A stretch of DNA of 34,973 nucleotides from Phormidium sp. FACHB-1136 (GCF_014697375.1 NZ_JACJRS010000056.1:1-34973), one strand, 5' to 3'; counted from the first letter of the stretch, positions 24,319 through 34,973 are shown. Numbers and translations are program-made. Notes: a model not told the origin generated them from the sequence alone.

Positions 24319-24680
24319 AAACCCCTACAAGAAAAAAAACACCATGGATTAGGCGTCAACAGCCCAAACAATGGTGCTGCCATTTGGGCTTCGCACCTCG
24401 TCCAGGGGCTTCCCACCATCCGCCTAATCCCCCCGTTTCCCAACGCTTCAGGGTGGCCCTGACCGTATGCTCATGGCACTCAAACATCTCGGCAATGGGG
24501 CACTGGTTTCTAAAAGTATGATCCTTGATTTCTCGTTGCCTAAGGCGACGATGATTCCCATCGGCAAAAAACGTGCAGCGTCATCCTAGGCCATTCCAGT
24601 CTATTAAGACCAGGGGCCAACTTCGATGACGCCGCACTATTGGCTCGATCAGCGTGGTCTAGGGGGGGAGCAACAAGACC
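24272..24680. other. Intergenic region between NACHT gene and metK
   Basis: No supported gene. It contains the 48-bp repeat and a structured segment at 24346-24430 (listed separately). A 40-codon frame at 24467-24589 is not recognisable. The region sits between convergent genes and probably also holds terminators. Confidence 0.5.
24346..24430. ncRNA. Structured 85-bp element (nested inverted repeats)
   Basis: The outer arms GGATTAGGCG (24346-24355) and CGCCTAATCC (24421-24430) are perfect. Inside, AGCCCAA (24361-24367) pairs with TTGGGCT (24384-24390), extended by ATGG/CCAT (24371-24374 with 24380-24383) around a 5-nt loop. It could be a structured RNA, a small non-autonomous element or a terminator. 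No family was recognised. Confidence 0.35.
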
Positions 24681-25940
24681 CTAAACTGCTGCGAGAAATG
24701 CCTCCGCTGCCTTAGACAGGAGATCAGCCTTGTCTGTGGCTTCCCAGGGCAGATCCAGGTCGGTGCGACCAAAGTGCCCATAGGCCGCCACATCCTGGTA
24801 GAAGCGTCCCCCCCGTTCCTGGGGCAGGGTTTGCAGGTTAAAGGTGGCGATAATCCCGGCAGGGCGCAGCTCGAAGTGATCCTGCGCCAGGGCTAGGATT
24901 TGGTCGTCGTCAATTTTCCCGGTGCCGAAGGTGTCGATGAAGATACTCACCGGACGGGCCACCCCAATGGCATAGCTGAGCTGCACTTCGCACTTTTCCG
25001 CTAGGCCAGCGGCCACAATGTTTTTGGCCATGTGACGGCAGGCATAGGCGGCGCTGCGGTCTACCTTGGTGGGATCCTTGCCAGAGAAGGCACCGCCCCC
25101 GTGGCGAGAATAGCCACCGTAGGTATCCACGATAATCTTGCGTCCGGTAAGGCCCGCATCGCCCTGGGGGCCACCGATGACAAACTTGCCCGTGGGGTTC
25201 ACCAAGAAACGGGTGTCGGCGTCGGGCTTGATGGCCAGGTCGCCAAAGACAGGTAGCACCACCTGTTCCCACAGATCAGCCTTAATTTTGGCCTGTACGC
25301 CCGCTTCATCGGTGATGTCGCCGATGGCGGCGGTGTGCTGGGTGGAGACCAGGATGGTATCAATGCCAACGGGCTTACCATCTTCGTAGGCCACCGTCAC
25401 CTGGGTTTTGCCATCGGGCCGCAGGTAGGGCAGTTGTCCGGTTTTACGCACCGCCGCCAGTTGTCGGGCAATGCGGTGGGCCAAGCTGATGGGCAGGGGC
25501 ATGAACTCTGGGGTTTCGTTGCAGGCAAACCCAAACATAATGCCTTGGTCGCCCGCCCCGGTGGCGTCAAAGATTTCGTCACTGGTGGCAGAGCGAGTTT
25601 CGTGGGCTTGGTCAACCCCTTGGGCGATGTCGCGGGATTGCTCATCCAGCGTCACCATGACCGCACAGCTATCGGCAGAAAAGCCGTTGTTGGTGGGATC
25701 GGTATAGCCAATTTCCTCAATTTTGCGGCGAATGAGGTTGGCATAGTTTACGGTTGCTTGGGAGGAAATTTCCCCCGTCACTAGCACTAGCCCCGTATTC
25801 ACCACCACCTCCGCCGCCACCCGGCTGAGGGGATCTTGAGCCAACGTGGCGTCTAAAATCGTATCGGAAATTTGATCGCAGACTTTATCCGGATGTCCTT
25901 CGGTAACAGACTCGGAGGTAAACAGGTAACGCTTAGACAA
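24681..25940 (-). CDS. metK: S-adenosylmethionine synthetase
   Basis: Makes S-adenosylmethionine from ATP and methionine. The 419-residue protein starts [26 protein letters not shown], holding the ATP/Mg-binding HPDK. It continues with the flexible-loop region ([24 protein letters not shown]) and the glycine-rich [18 protein letters not shown] phosphate loop near residue 280. The start appears to be TTG 25940, since no in-frame ATG lies upstream before the conserved N-terminus. A GAGGG ribosome-binding site precedes it. It is the last gene of the minus-strand run nrdR-rpsA-HAD-metK, but a 187-bp gap with an inverted repeat suggests its own promoter. I found no recognisable SAM riboswitch. Confidence 0.97.
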   Translation of the reverse strand: MSKRYLFTSESVTEGHPDKVCDQISDTILDATLAQDPLSRVAAEVVVNTGLVLVTGEISSQATVNYANLIRRKIEEIGYTDPTNNGFSADSCAVMVTLDEQSRDIAQGVDQAHETRSATSDEIFDATGAGDQGIMFGFACNETPEFMPLPISLAHRIARQLAAVRKTGQLPYLRPDGKTQVTVAYEDGKPVGIDTILVSTQHTAAIGDITDEAGVQAKIKADLWEQVVLPVFGDLAIKPDADTRFLVNPTGKFVIGGPQGDAGLTGRKIIVDTYGGYSRHGGGAFSGKDPTKVDRSAAYACRHMAKNIVAAGLAEKCEVQLSYAIGVARPVSIFIDTFGTGKIDDDQILALAQDHFELRPAGIIATFNLQTLPQERGGRFYQDVAAYGHFGRTDLDLPWEATDKADLLSKAAEAFLAAV

Positions 25941-26028
25941 TGATCGGCCCTCTTCTTTTCACAAAATTCAGATCATTTACCCTAGGGATGATGTCGGTGA
26001 ACCTCGACAGCCCCTGAGTCAATCAATG

Positions 26029-26079
26029 GTAAATCCTTGATCCAGCCTATATAAACCACAAGGCAGTGGAAGATTTACC
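26029..26079. promoter_or_regulatory. Inverted repeat in the metK upstream gap
   Basis: GGTAAATC (26029-26036) and GATTTACC (26072-26079) are perfect 8-bp arms around 35 bp that include TATATAAACC. They may be operator half-sites or a leader hairpin for metK. Promoter elements could not be assigned convincingly. Confidence 0.3.
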
Positions 26080-26127
26080 TATCAAAGACTACCGCATTTA
26101 GTTCCCGTTTCAGGACTCTGCACCAGG

Positions 26128-26973
26128 CTAGGGGACAACTTTTAAATCCTCCCAACCACGAAGAATCAGCCTAGCTCCGGCTACAGGTGGGCGTCCCCAG
26201 GCTTCGGAAACCGAGATGAATCCAGCCGTTTCGGCCTGTTGAGCCAGGGCTTGATCTACCCAGCTATCGCCCACGATCACCACTTGGCGAGGGCTAACAG
26301 CCATGCGATTACAGAGGCGATGTAGCAAGGCTGGATTGGGTTTAGGAATATCTCCTGGCTCAGTGCCCTGCCAGTCGTCTATCCAGGCTAAAAGGTCGTA
26401 ATGGCGTAAAAAGTCCTCGATATTGGCCGGACTATCGGAGGATAAAACCCCTAGCTTAATCTTGCTTTGGCTGAAGCGCTGAAGCATGGCCTGGGTGCCA
26501 GGAAAGGGGGGAGTATAGATCGTTTTAGGGCTAAGGTCGCCATCCGCCAAGACAAACTGTTCGGCGACGAGGGTTTGAATCTCTGATTTAGCTGATTGCG
26601 AGGAAACTCCAATGCCTAGCAGTACCTCAACTAGGGCGTCAATATTGGATTGGCGCGTACCAGCGGCCATCAATCCATCGGGGTCGATGCGATTTTCCCA
26701 CACCCCTAATGTGGCCAGGAGTTGATCCACCAGATCGATCGGGAAGGGTTGAGGCTGATAGGTGATCGGAAATCCGGCTAGCGTGTCCTTGGTATTAGCG
26801 GGCCAGGAGACCTCGCCCCTACCGTTTGCCAGGATCGCATCTACACAGCGCTGGCAGCGGGCCTGGGCCAGGTGTTTTAAAAACGGCGCAGAGTCTGCCA
26901 GGGTGCCATCTTTGTCAAAGATGATGGCTTCAATCCCTAACAGACTCTGAGAACCGCAGTAGACCTGACTCAA
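26128..26973 (-). CDS. HAD-family hydrolase (phosphatase-like)
   Basis: A 281-residue haloacid-dehalogenase superfamily protein. Motif I is IIFDKDGTLAD with the nucleophile and acid/base aspartates (about residues 20 and 22), motif II is LGVLSSDS, the motif III lysine is in DIPKPNPALL, and motif IV is VVIVGDSWVD. A helical cap lies between motifs I and II. The DKDGTLADS start is like phosphoglycolate-phosphatase-type enzymes, but the substrate is not predictable. The reading frame starts at TTG 26973, 8 bp after the rpsA stop, so it is co-transcribed with rpsA. Adjacent position to rpsA and metK appears to be a recurring cyanobacterial arrangement (from memory). Confidence 0.88.
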   Translation of the reverse strand: MSQVYCGSQSLLGIEAIIFDKDGTLADSAPFLKHLAQARCQRCVDAILANGRGEVSWPANTKDTLAGFPITYQPQPFPIDLVDQLLATLGVWENRIDPDGLMAAGTRQSNIDALVEVLLGIGVSSQSAKSEIQTLVAEQFVLADGDLSPKTIYTPPFPGTQAMLQRFSQSKIKLGVLSSDSPANIEDFLRHYDLLAWIDDWQGTEPGDIPKPNPALLHRLCNRMAVSPRQVVIVGDSWVDQALAQQAETAGFISVSEAWGRPPVAGARLILRGWEDLKVVP

Positions 26974-26981
26974 GGCGCTAT

Positions 26982-27953
26982 CTAGTCAACGGCGACGGCC
27001 ATTTCTTCGTCGTCGTAGACCTCCTCACCCATCAGGGCGGCTTCCTTCTCGGCGGCTTGCTTACGCAGATTTTCGCGATACTTGGCAGCCATTTCCTCAG
27101 CCTTGTCGAACACCAGGTCGGGGTTCTTCACCATGTCGCCCGGTTCTGGCTCAAGCTGCTTGGTGGAGAGGGAAATCCGACCGCGCTCGGCATCCAGGTC
27201 GATGATCATGACCTTGATTTCGTCGTTGACGTTTAGCACGCTGTGGGGCGTGTCGATGTGGTCGTGGGAGATTTCGGAGATGTGCAGCAGACCGCTGACA
27301 CCGCCGATGTCGATGAAGGCACCGTAGGGCTTGAGGCCGCGCACGGCACCCAACACCACTTCGCCCACTTGCAGGCCGTTCATTTTGCGCTCCACCAGGG
27401 CGCGACGGTGGCTGAGCACCAGACGGTTGCGCTCTTCGTCCACTTCCAGGAACTTCAGGGGCAGATCTTCGCCCACCAGGTCTTCCTTGGGCTTGCGGGT
27501 GCTGATGTGGGAACCGGGGATGAAGCCGCGCAAACCCTCGATCCGCACCAGGGCACCGCCTCGGTTGGTGGCAAACACGCCGGAACGCACGGTGGCATCT
27601 TCCTGCTGGAGCTGGCGCACCCGCTCCCAGGCCCGCATATACTCAATCCGACGGATGGATAGGGTGAGCTGGCCGTCTTCGTTTTCGTCGGTGAGGATGA
27701 AGAACTCACGGGTTTCGTTGAAGCGCAGGACTTCTTCGGGGTGATCCACCCGGTTGATGGACATTTCTTGGATGGGCAGGTAAGCTGCCGTTTTAGCACC
27801 GATGTCAATCAGGGCACCTCTGGGTTCCAAGCTAAACACCGTCCCGGTTACCGTATCGCCCGGATTGAAGTGGTAGTCGTACTTGTCCAGCAGTGCAGCA
27901 AAGTCTTCGTGTGTAAACCCGATTCCCGTGTCCTTTACGTCCTGATTGAGCAT
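26982..27953 (-). CDS. rpsA: 30S ribosomal protein S1
   Basis: A 323-residue S1 protein with three OB-fold S1 repeats (about residues 30-100, 118-183 and 197-265). It is the short three-repeat form of cyanobacteria and plastids rather than the six-repeat proteobacterial form. The third repeat VGEVVLGAVRGLKPYGAFIDIGGVSGLLHISEISHDHI is the best conserved. S1 helps mRNA bind the 30S subunit. The C-terminus is acidic (EEVYDDEEMAVAVD). A consensus-like promoter at 28097-28125 and a leader of about 140 nt precede the ATG. The HAD gene follows within 8 bp. Confidence 0.96.
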   Translation of the reverse strand: MLNQDVKDTGIGFTHEDFAALLDKYDYHFNPGDTVTGTVFSLEPRGALIDIGAKTAAYLPIQEMSINRVDHPEEVLRFNETREFFILTDENEDGQLTLSIRRIEYMRAWERVRQLQQEDATVRSGVFATNRGGALVRIEGLRGFIPGSHISTRKPKEDLVGEDLPLKFLEVDEERNRLVLSHRRALVERKMNGLQVGEVVLGAVRGLKPYGAFIDIGGVSGLLHISEISHDHIDTPHSVLNVNDEIKVMIIDLDAERGRISLSTKQLEPEPGDMVKNPDLVFDKAEEMAAKYRENLRKQAAEKEAALMGEEVYDDEEMAVAVD

Positions 27954-28096
27954 GCTAGTGTTTTCCTAAGGTTTTCTCCGTAAATACTGCGGTTTTCTGT
28001 GCAGACGTACAAAACAATCGACTCAGTGCTATAGAGGCTCGTACCGTACACAAACTGTATCGGCCCGAGACAGCCCGATAAACCCACAGGATTACG

Positions 28097-28125
28097 ATTA
28101 TAACCGATGGGGCCAAGATATTGAA
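28097..28125 (-). promoter_or_regulatory. rpsA promoter
   Basis: Read on the minus strand, TTCAAT (28125-28120) is followed at exactly 17 nt by a perfect TATAAT (28102-28097), about 145 nt before the rpsA start. It lies downstream of the nrdR stop, so rpsA has its own promoter. Confidence 0.6.
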
Positions 28126-28166
28126 GAGGGGGTTTTAAAGATTCAGGGTCTGGTTTGGGGTTAGCG

Positions 28167-28715
28167 TCAAGAAGACAGCACCGGAGCGGTGTAGGCCAGG
28201 GATGGCTCCGTGGGTTGGGGCAGATTTTCTGGCTGGGACAGGGCTTCGGTGTACGTTGGTGATTCGGCGTCTTGGAGTTGGCTGAGGGTGTCGGTGAAGT
28301 CGCGGATGCCCTGGAACTGGCGATAGACGGAGGCGAATCGGACAAAGGCGACTTCGTTCAGCGGACGCAGTTTGGTCAGCACCATTTCGCCAATTTCGGC
28401 GCTGCTTACTTCTCGGTGGTGGCGCTGTTGCAGTTCGGCTTCGATGTCATCCACAATGCCCTCCATCACTTGGGAGCAAACGGGGGTTTTTTCGCAGGCC
28501 CGCACGATGCCCCGCAGGAGTTTGGAACGGTCGAATAGTTCCTGGTCGGCGCTGCGTTTAATCACCGTCACCGGGACGTATTCAATGCGCTCGTAGGTGG
28601 TGAAACGTCGCTCGCACTGGAGGCATTCCCGCCGCCGCCGAATGCTGCGCCCCGACTCGGCAGCGCGGGATTCCAGCACGCGGTTATTGGGATGTTGGCA
28701 AAAGGGACAATGCAT
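28167..28715 (-). CDS. nrdR: Transcriptional repressor NrdR
   Basis: Zinc-ribbon/ATP-cone repressor of ribonucleotide reductase genes that senses dATP/ATP. The start [17 protein letters not shown] gives C3/C6 and C31/C34 of the zinc ribbon, followed by ERRFTTYER and the ATP-cone ([20 protein letters not shown] ... [11 protein letters not shown]). Translation is placed at ATG 28715, which matches the universal family start. The frame is open 8 codons further upstream to 28739. The last 40 or so residues (after SQLQ) are a low-complexity Ser/Pro/Thr tail beyond the usual 150-160 residue length. It lies upstream of rpsA on the same strand. Confidence 0.95.
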   Translation of the reverse strand: MHCPFCQHPNNRVLESRAAESGRSIRRRRECLQCERRFTTYERIEYVPVTVIKRSADQELFDRSKLLRGIVRACEKTPVCSQVMEGIVDDIEAELQQRHHREVSSAEIGEMVLTKLRPLNEVAFVRFASVYRQFQGIRDFTDTLSQLQDAESPTYTEALSQPENLPQPTEPSLAYTAPVLSS

Positions 28716-29048
28716 GGACACACCCCCAAGGGAGGACAACTCGCCTTGATCCCGAAGTCTCGATAGGATGAGTCATCAGCGCGGATGATGGCCAACCGGG
28801 GCGACATTCAGAATCTAGAAATTAGCCTAAACCGCACATTTTCTAGCGATTCACAGAACCATAACTTGTTCTCTATATTAAATAGATTCTGTCCAAAGCG
28901 GTGAAGGATTGGGGACTGATTTCGCCACGGGGTTTACAGTAATTTACTGAAGACGGGGTAAAATCGCATCGTCTGGGTTTTAGGTGCTGCGCTACAAGTA
29001 CCCTATTGCCTGCTAAATCGCATAATCGCAACCGGAGAGAGCACCCCT
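28716..29048. other. Divergent regulatory region between nrdR and acnA
   Basis: AT-rich gap of about 330 bp holding promoters of both genes. It contains a 13-bp palindrome at 28937-28949 and a TAAAAT box at 28959-28964 that may be the acnA -10. No psbT-like or other small gene was found, and no NrdR-box match was recognised. Confidence 0.5.
28937..28949. promoter_or_regulatory. Palindromic operator-like site upstream of acnA
   Basis: CAGTAA-T-TTACTG is a perfect palindrome about a central T. It overlaps TTTACA (28933-28938) and lies 9 bp before TAAAAT (28959-28964), within the probable acnA promoter. Confidence 0.4.
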
Positions 29049-31730
<2,682 letters not shown>

Positions 31731-31771
31731 CGACTCATACTAAATCTGCCTTGTATGCTTCTTGTATTAGC

Positions 31772-31790
31772 GGGCGGGGTCTCCCCGCCC
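31772..31790. terminator. GC hairpin between acnA and the TPR gene
   Basis: GGGCGGGG-TCT-CCCCGCCC is a perfect 8-bp stem with 3-nt loop between convergent genes, followed by CTACGG. No T tract is present. Such GTAGGGGCGGGG-type palindromes are also dispersed repeats in many genomes, so it may be both a repeat and a bidirectional transcription stop. Confidence 0.5.
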
Positions 31791-31825
31791 CTACGGTTTG
31801 GTAGGGTGCAGCCCGGGGGAATGAC

Positions 31826-32668
31826 CTAGCTGTCTAGCAGCTTTTGAAATTGGGGGTGGTGGCGCAGGCCATCGAAATGGGCGTCGATCTGCACCATCAC
31901 CTTATAGACATAGGGGCTGAGGACAAAGGTGCGGTAAAGGCTTTTGAGGGTTTGCTCCAGTTCTCCGGCCATGGCGTAGGTGCGGGCTTTGCCATACCAG
32001 GCATTGGGGTTATCGGCGTGGTGGTGCAGGGACGTATTGAAACTGTCGATGGCTTCTTCGTAGCGACCGAGCTGAATGAGGGCCGTACCGCGCTGGTTCC
32101 AGATGTAGTGGGCTTCGGGCTTCAGCTTTAGGGCAAGTTCGAGGGCGTTCAGGGCTTCTTCGTAGCGGTGCAGGCCGCAGAAGGCCACGCCTTGGTTGTA
32201 GCGGGCTCGGTGGTCTTGGGGGTTGAGCTTCAGGCTTTGTTCAAAACTGGCGATGGCCGCTGGGTATTGGTGCAGTTGGTTTTGGGCGGTGCCCAGGTTA
32301 TACCAAGCCTTGCTGTCAGCAGGGTTGAGCAAAACCGCTTCCTGGAGATGGGTGGCGGCGTCCTCAAAACGGCTAAGTTTGCCGAGGGAGTGGCCCTTGC
32401 CATGCCATGCCAGGGCATATTTGGAATTGAGGGCAATGGCTTGGTCAAAGCTGTGGATCGATTCTTCAAACCGCTTGAGTGCCGCGAGGCAAAAGCCGTG
32501 CAGCGTCCATACTTCGACATGGTTAGGCTGAAGGGCTAGACATTCTTCAAAGCGAGTGAGGGCTTCGCCATAGCGGCCAATGGCATAGAGCGCGTTGCCC
32601 TGGCCTTCAAGCAATTTAACGCGGCTAAGCGGCGGCGGCGGCGGGGGAAGGTCAAAACTCACGGCCAT
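31826..32668 (-). CDS. TPR-repeat protein
   Basis: A 280-residue protein made almost wholly of about seven tetratricopeptide repeats, roughly residues 18-250, each with the W/L-G-Y-A-P pattern (for example AWYNLGTAQNQLHQYPAAIASFEQSLKLNP). A short proline run (PPPPPP, residues 8-13) precedes the array. The end (HFDGLRHHPQFQKLLDS) resembles C-terminal tails of adenylate-cyclase-linked or glycan-linked TPR proteins. It mediates protein-protein contacts. The partner is unknown. No signal peptide. It lies between acnA and glgA; nothing in the arrangement gives a specific role. Confidence 0.85.
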   Translation of the reverse strand: MAVSFDLPPPPPPLSRVKLLEGQGNALYAIGRYGEALTRFEECLALQPNHVEVWTLHGFCLAALKRFEESIHSFDQAIALNSKYALAWHGKGHSLGKLSRFEDAATHLQEAVLLNPADSKAWYNLGTAQNQLHQYPAAIASFEQSLKLNPQDHRARYNQGVAFCGLHRYEEALNALELALKLKPEAHYIWNQRGTALIQLGRYEEAIDSFNTSLHHHADNPNAWYGKARTYAMAGELEQTLKSLYRTFVLSPYVYKVMVQIDAHFDGLRHHPQFQKLLDS

Positions 32669-32912
32669 GCAAAGAGGCTATGGATGGATGGGGTTCTCTA
32701 GGTTTAGCATGCCCAGATCGACCACAAAATCATCAACCTCAGCCCGCTTTGCCCCATTTTACTCCTTGACAATCGCCTAGGAACGCCTTGGTAAATCGCT
32801 GTACACTGCTGTTGTCAATTGCCGTCAGTCGCCAACGGTCGCGAATCAAGCGTCCTTGGTCGGCCCGCCTAGTTCGGCGGTAGGCCATGGTCGTTGGCAA
32901 TAGGGCTAGTGA

Positions 32913-34388
32913 CTATTTGTGGCGTATGTAGTCATACAGAGCCACATAGTCTTGACCCGGATGATTCCAGGAGAAGTCGTACTGCATCCCCTGCTGGGCA
33001 ATTTGGTTGAAGAGGGCAGGCTCTTTTTCCCAAATATCGAAGGCGCGATCCATGGCCGACTCTAGGGCAACGGTATCGCTTTGGAAAAAGACAAAGCCGT
33101 TGCGTTCTTCCGGTTCGTGGTAGCCGTCGTAGTCCCAATCAAACACGGTGTTGACCAGACCACCGACGCCGCGAACGATGGGCACCGTGCCATACCTCAG
33201 GCCAATCATCTGAGTGAGGCCGCAGGGTTCAAAGTTGCTGGGCACCACAATCATATCGGATCCGGCGTAGATCAGGTGAGCTAGTTCTTCGTTGAAGCCG
33301 ATTTCCAAATGCACGTCGGGGTTGTCGTTCAGGTGCAGCTTTTCGTGCCAGAACCAGTCGTTAATGCCCTTTTCGGTGGCAGAACCCAGCAGCACAAACT
33401 GTCCGCCCCGGCTGAGGGTGTAGTAAATGGCGTGGTGGACGAGGTGAACGCCCTTTTGGTCATCCAAACGGCCAATGAAGGCGACGACGGGTTTGTCGCC
33501 GTGGGCCAGCATCAGCCGTTCCCGCAGCACCTTTTTGTTCAAGGCTTTGTCCTCAAAGGTGGCGATGTCGTAGTGGTGGGGAATGTAGCGATCTTCCTCC
33601 GGGTTCCAGACCTCGTAGTCAATGCCGTTGAGGATGCCAGAAAACTTGTACTGATGGGTGTGGAGGGTGTGCCCTAGGCCAAAGCCCTGGTCAGTGTGTT
33701 GGGCTTCCCAGGCGTGGTAGGGGGAGACGGTGTTGACGTGGTTGGCGTAGGTGATGCCCCCCTGCATAAAATTGAGGGCGAAGGGGTTGAAGTTATCGCG
33801 CAGCCGTCCGTACTGGTAGTAATACTCTGGGCGGTTCAGGCCCGTGGCCTCCAGGATATCCGTCCCGGCAATGCCCTGGTGCTTAAAGTTGTGGATGGTG
33901 TAGAGCACCCGCTGGAACTCCATGCCGTTGTATTTGTAAATCTCGAACAGCATGACGGGAATCAGCCCGGTTTGCCAGTCGTGGCAGTGGATCACATCCG
34001 GGCGCTTGTTGCTGCGCAGGAGAAATTCCATCGCCGCCTTGCTAAAGAAGGCAAACCGCATCGGGTCATCGTCGCAGCCGTAGTAGCAGCCCCGGTTGAA
34101 GAACATTTCCCAGGACTTGGGCTCGATGAAGAAGCACAGCCGCCCATGCACCCAGCCGCAATACACATCGCAGAGAATATCCGTCCCATACCAGGGCACA
34201 ACCAGGTCGCAGTAGGCTTCGTGCAGACCCCAAATGTGGTCGTAGCGCATGCAGTCGTACTTCGGCAGAATGATTTCGACGCAGTGGCCCCGCGTTTCGA
34301 GCTCGCGACTGAGGCCATAAACCACATCGCCCAGACCCCCGGCTTTGATGACCGGAGCGCATTCTGAAGCAATCTGTACGATGTACAT
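32913..34388 (-). CDS. glgA: Glycogen synthase (ADP-glucose type)
   Basis: A 491-residue GT5-family glycosyltransferase that adds glucose from ADP-glucose to alpha-1,4-glucan. It opens MYIVQIASECAPVIKAGGLGDVVYGL, holding the K15-A-G-G-L ADP-glucose-binding motif. Later motifs are HCHDWQTGL, the NTVSPYHAWE and ILNGIDYEVWNPEED blocks, IGRLDDQKG and the catalytic SNFEPCGLTQMIGLRYGT. The N-terminal form matches the cyanobacterial GlgA2-like isoform as I remember it. A perfect 18-bp A/T palindrome lies just before the start. Expected to act with GlgC and GlgB, which are not in this window. Confidence 0.96.
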   Translation of the reverse strand: MYIVQIASECAPVIKAGGLGDVVYGLSRELETRGHCVEIILPKYDCMRYDHIWGLHEAYCDLVVPWYGTDILCDVYCGWVHGRLCFFIEPKSWEMFFNRGCYYGCDDDPMRFAFFSKAAMEFLLRSNKRPDVIHCHDWQTGLIPVMLFEIYKYNGMEFQRVLYTIHNFKHQGIAGTDILEATGLNRPEYYYQYGRLRDNFNPFALNFMQGGITYANHVNTVSPYHAWEAQHTDQGFGLGHTLHTHQYKFSGILNGIDYEVWNPEEDRYIPHHYDIATFEDKALNKKVLRERLMLAHGDKPVVAFIGRLDDQKGVHLVHHAIYYTLSRGGQFVLLGSATEKGINDWFWHEKLHLNDNPDVHLEIGFNEELAHLIYAGSDMIVVPSNFEPCGLTQMIGLRYGTVPIVRGVGGLVNTVFDWDYDGYHEPEERNGFVFFQSDTVALESAMDRAFDIWEKEPALFNQIAQQGMQYDFSWNHPGQDYVALYDYIRHK

Positions 34389-34404
34389 GGGCGACTCCCC
34401 GTTT

Positions 34405-34422
34405 AAAAAAGTTCACTTTTTT
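34405..34422. promoter_or_regulatory. Perfect palindrome upstream of glgA
   Basis: AAAAAAGT-TC-ACTTTTTT, 8-bp arms around TC, starts 17 bp before the glgA ATG. It may be a repressor site or a leader hairpin controlling translation. Confidence 0.5.
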
Positions 34423-34848
34423 GATGCCCCTATTCAATCAGGATGTTGGGGCGTAGGCAAGGGGATAGGGCGTTCGACCCAGTGCTTCAACGGTTGTCCC
34501 TGTAACGAGGCATCGACATCTGTGAGGTTCGTCAGCCTAGCGCTTGACCCCCAAAGCGGCCCCCAATGGCCCACCATGGAACGGGTTTCTGGCCCTCCTA
34601 CTCGCCCCACCCCACAGCACCCTCTCCTCCAACACCGACCGCATCACCATCCTCCCCACCGCCACCGTGCCCCGCCTAGACCGCACGGGAGAATGCCCCG
34701 CCTGGTGAAACCCAACAAGGAGGAAGCTTTAGTCCGCGTTACCCAGGTGGCACCTGTCAGAACCCCAGAATCTGCTGCTGAAGAAGGGTAGTTGAGGCAT
34801 TGGTCTAAACAGAAGTTGGACAGTAAGCTGTTAGTCATCTAAACTGCG

Positions 34849-34854
34849 TATAAT
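34849..34854 (+). promoter_or_regulatory. -10 box of the transposase gene
   Basis: Perfect TATAAT 24 bp before the transposase ATG. No good -35 was seen. Confidence 0.35.
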
Positions 34855-34877
34855 ACATTAAAATTATGGAATAAGCC

Positions 34878-34973
34878 ATGGGAGTCAGAAACTATCTAAC
34901 GTCAGAGGAAAAGCAAGAGCTTCAGAAGCAGTTGAAGTTCCATGAACACCCTGACATTCGAGAGCGCATTCTA
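34878..34973 (+). CDS. IS630-family transposase, N-terminal fragment (runs off the window)
   Basis: Only 32 codons are present before the window ends, in frame with the last base. They read MGVRNYLTSEEKQELQKQLK then FHEHPDIRERIL. This is the typical beginning of IS630/Tc1-mariner transposases in cyanobacteria, where a helix-turn-helix (YLS..E..EL...L.....VRERIL) precedes the DDE core. The start and AT-rich upstream DNA contrast with the GC-rich neighbours, which fits an insertion. The whole element cannot be judged from this window. Confidence 0.8.
   Translation, partial: MGVRNYLTSEEKQELQKQLKFHEHPDIRERIL

Larger units (their letters stand above)
34389..34877. other. Region between glgA and the IS630-like gene
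   Basis: Apart from the palindrome, no certain gene is present. A plus-strand open stretch ends at 34708 (reading to DRTGECPAW) and might be a decayed gene end. The left end of the insertion element should lie between about 34709 and 34860, but no terminal repeat can be fixed without the other end. Confidence 0.4.

Noticed and set aside
24467-24589. 40-codon frame MLMALKHLGNGALVSKS...
   Set aside because: No family recognised, no ribosome-binding site and unsupported by context; could be chance.
25941-26127. Possible SAM riboswitch before metK
   Set aside because: I could not match the SAM-I, SAM-II or SAM-IV conserved cores; only an 8-bp inverted repeat was found. A covariance-model search would be decisive.
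28716-28850. psbT or another small photosystem gene upstream of nrdR
   Set aside because: Expected from some cyanobacterial gene orders, but the minus-strand sequence before nrdR does not encode a PsbT-like hydrophobic peptide.
32766-32818. TTGACAA / TTGTCAA inverted pair between the TPR and glgA genes as a promoter pair
   Set aside because: Each TTGACA has only a poor -10 at the proper spacing (for example TTTACC on the minus strand); too weak to list.
33696-34367. 223-codon plus-strand frame opposite glgA
   Set aside because: Antisense shadow of the glycogen synthase N-terminal domain.
34574-34708. Plus-strand frame ending DRTGECPAW, possible gene remnant
   Set aside because: Not recognised and without a start; mentioned only as a possible decayed end next to the IS630-like element.

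Overview
The window is chromosomal DNA of a GC-rich cyanobacterium, most likely a filamentous Leptolyngbya/Nodosilinea/Phormidium-type organism. The best evidence is phycocyanobilin:ferredoxin oxidoreductase (PcyA), a cyanobacterial glycogen synthase, HRDISPDN-type Ser/Thr kinases, the nrdR-rpsA-HAD-metK run and a CHAT/NACHT pair. No rRNA, tRNA or CRISPR array was found. I also saw no copy of the HIP1 octamer GCGATCGC, which many cyanobacterial genomes carry about once per kilobase. All family assignments come from reading motifs, not from a database search.

Layout. 1-250: a cluster of six related GGTRTTATCCAGCA-type motifs, perhaps a mobile-element end. 255-3240: an unknown small protein, then acetolactate synthase (ilvB) carrying an extra zinc-ribbon tail, then a MITE-like repeat. 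3291-7324: cell division and basic metabolism: FtsL-like protein and FtsI-type transpeptidase, then guanylate kinase and PcyA on the other strand. 7592-9825: AI-2E-family permease, an unusual methyltransferase and an RG-rich small protein. 9967-13075: flavin-dependent thymidylate synthase ThyX interrupted by a 444-residue HNH intein, coupled to a membrane protein. 13295-16286: bestrophin-type channel and a membrane Ser/Thr kinase. 16821-21076: GMC oxidoreductase, GatD-like amidotransferase, a glutathione transferase, a truncated PIN-domain toxin remnant and a sulfite-oxidase-like molybdoprotein.

21256-24271 is the most interesting region. A CHAT-protease/effector-associated-domain protein overlaps by 8 nt a NACHT NTPase with a glycine-rich membrane region. 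The two proteins share a roughly 30-residue motif, at the C-terminus of the first and the N-terminus of the second. This is the arrangement expected of a bacterial NLR-like defence or programmed-death module with homotypic (possibly amyloid-like) signalling.

24681-28715 is a housekeeping run on the minus strand (nrdR, rpsA, a HAD phosphatase, metK). It is followed by an AcnA-type aconitase on the plus strand, then a TPR protein and glgA on the minus strand. The window ends inside the first 32 codons of an IS630-like transposase. Several dispersed repeats (MITE-like at 2928 and 14254; a 48-bp repeat at 9848 and 24271; a coding REP-like palindrome at 21860) show an active small-repeat population.
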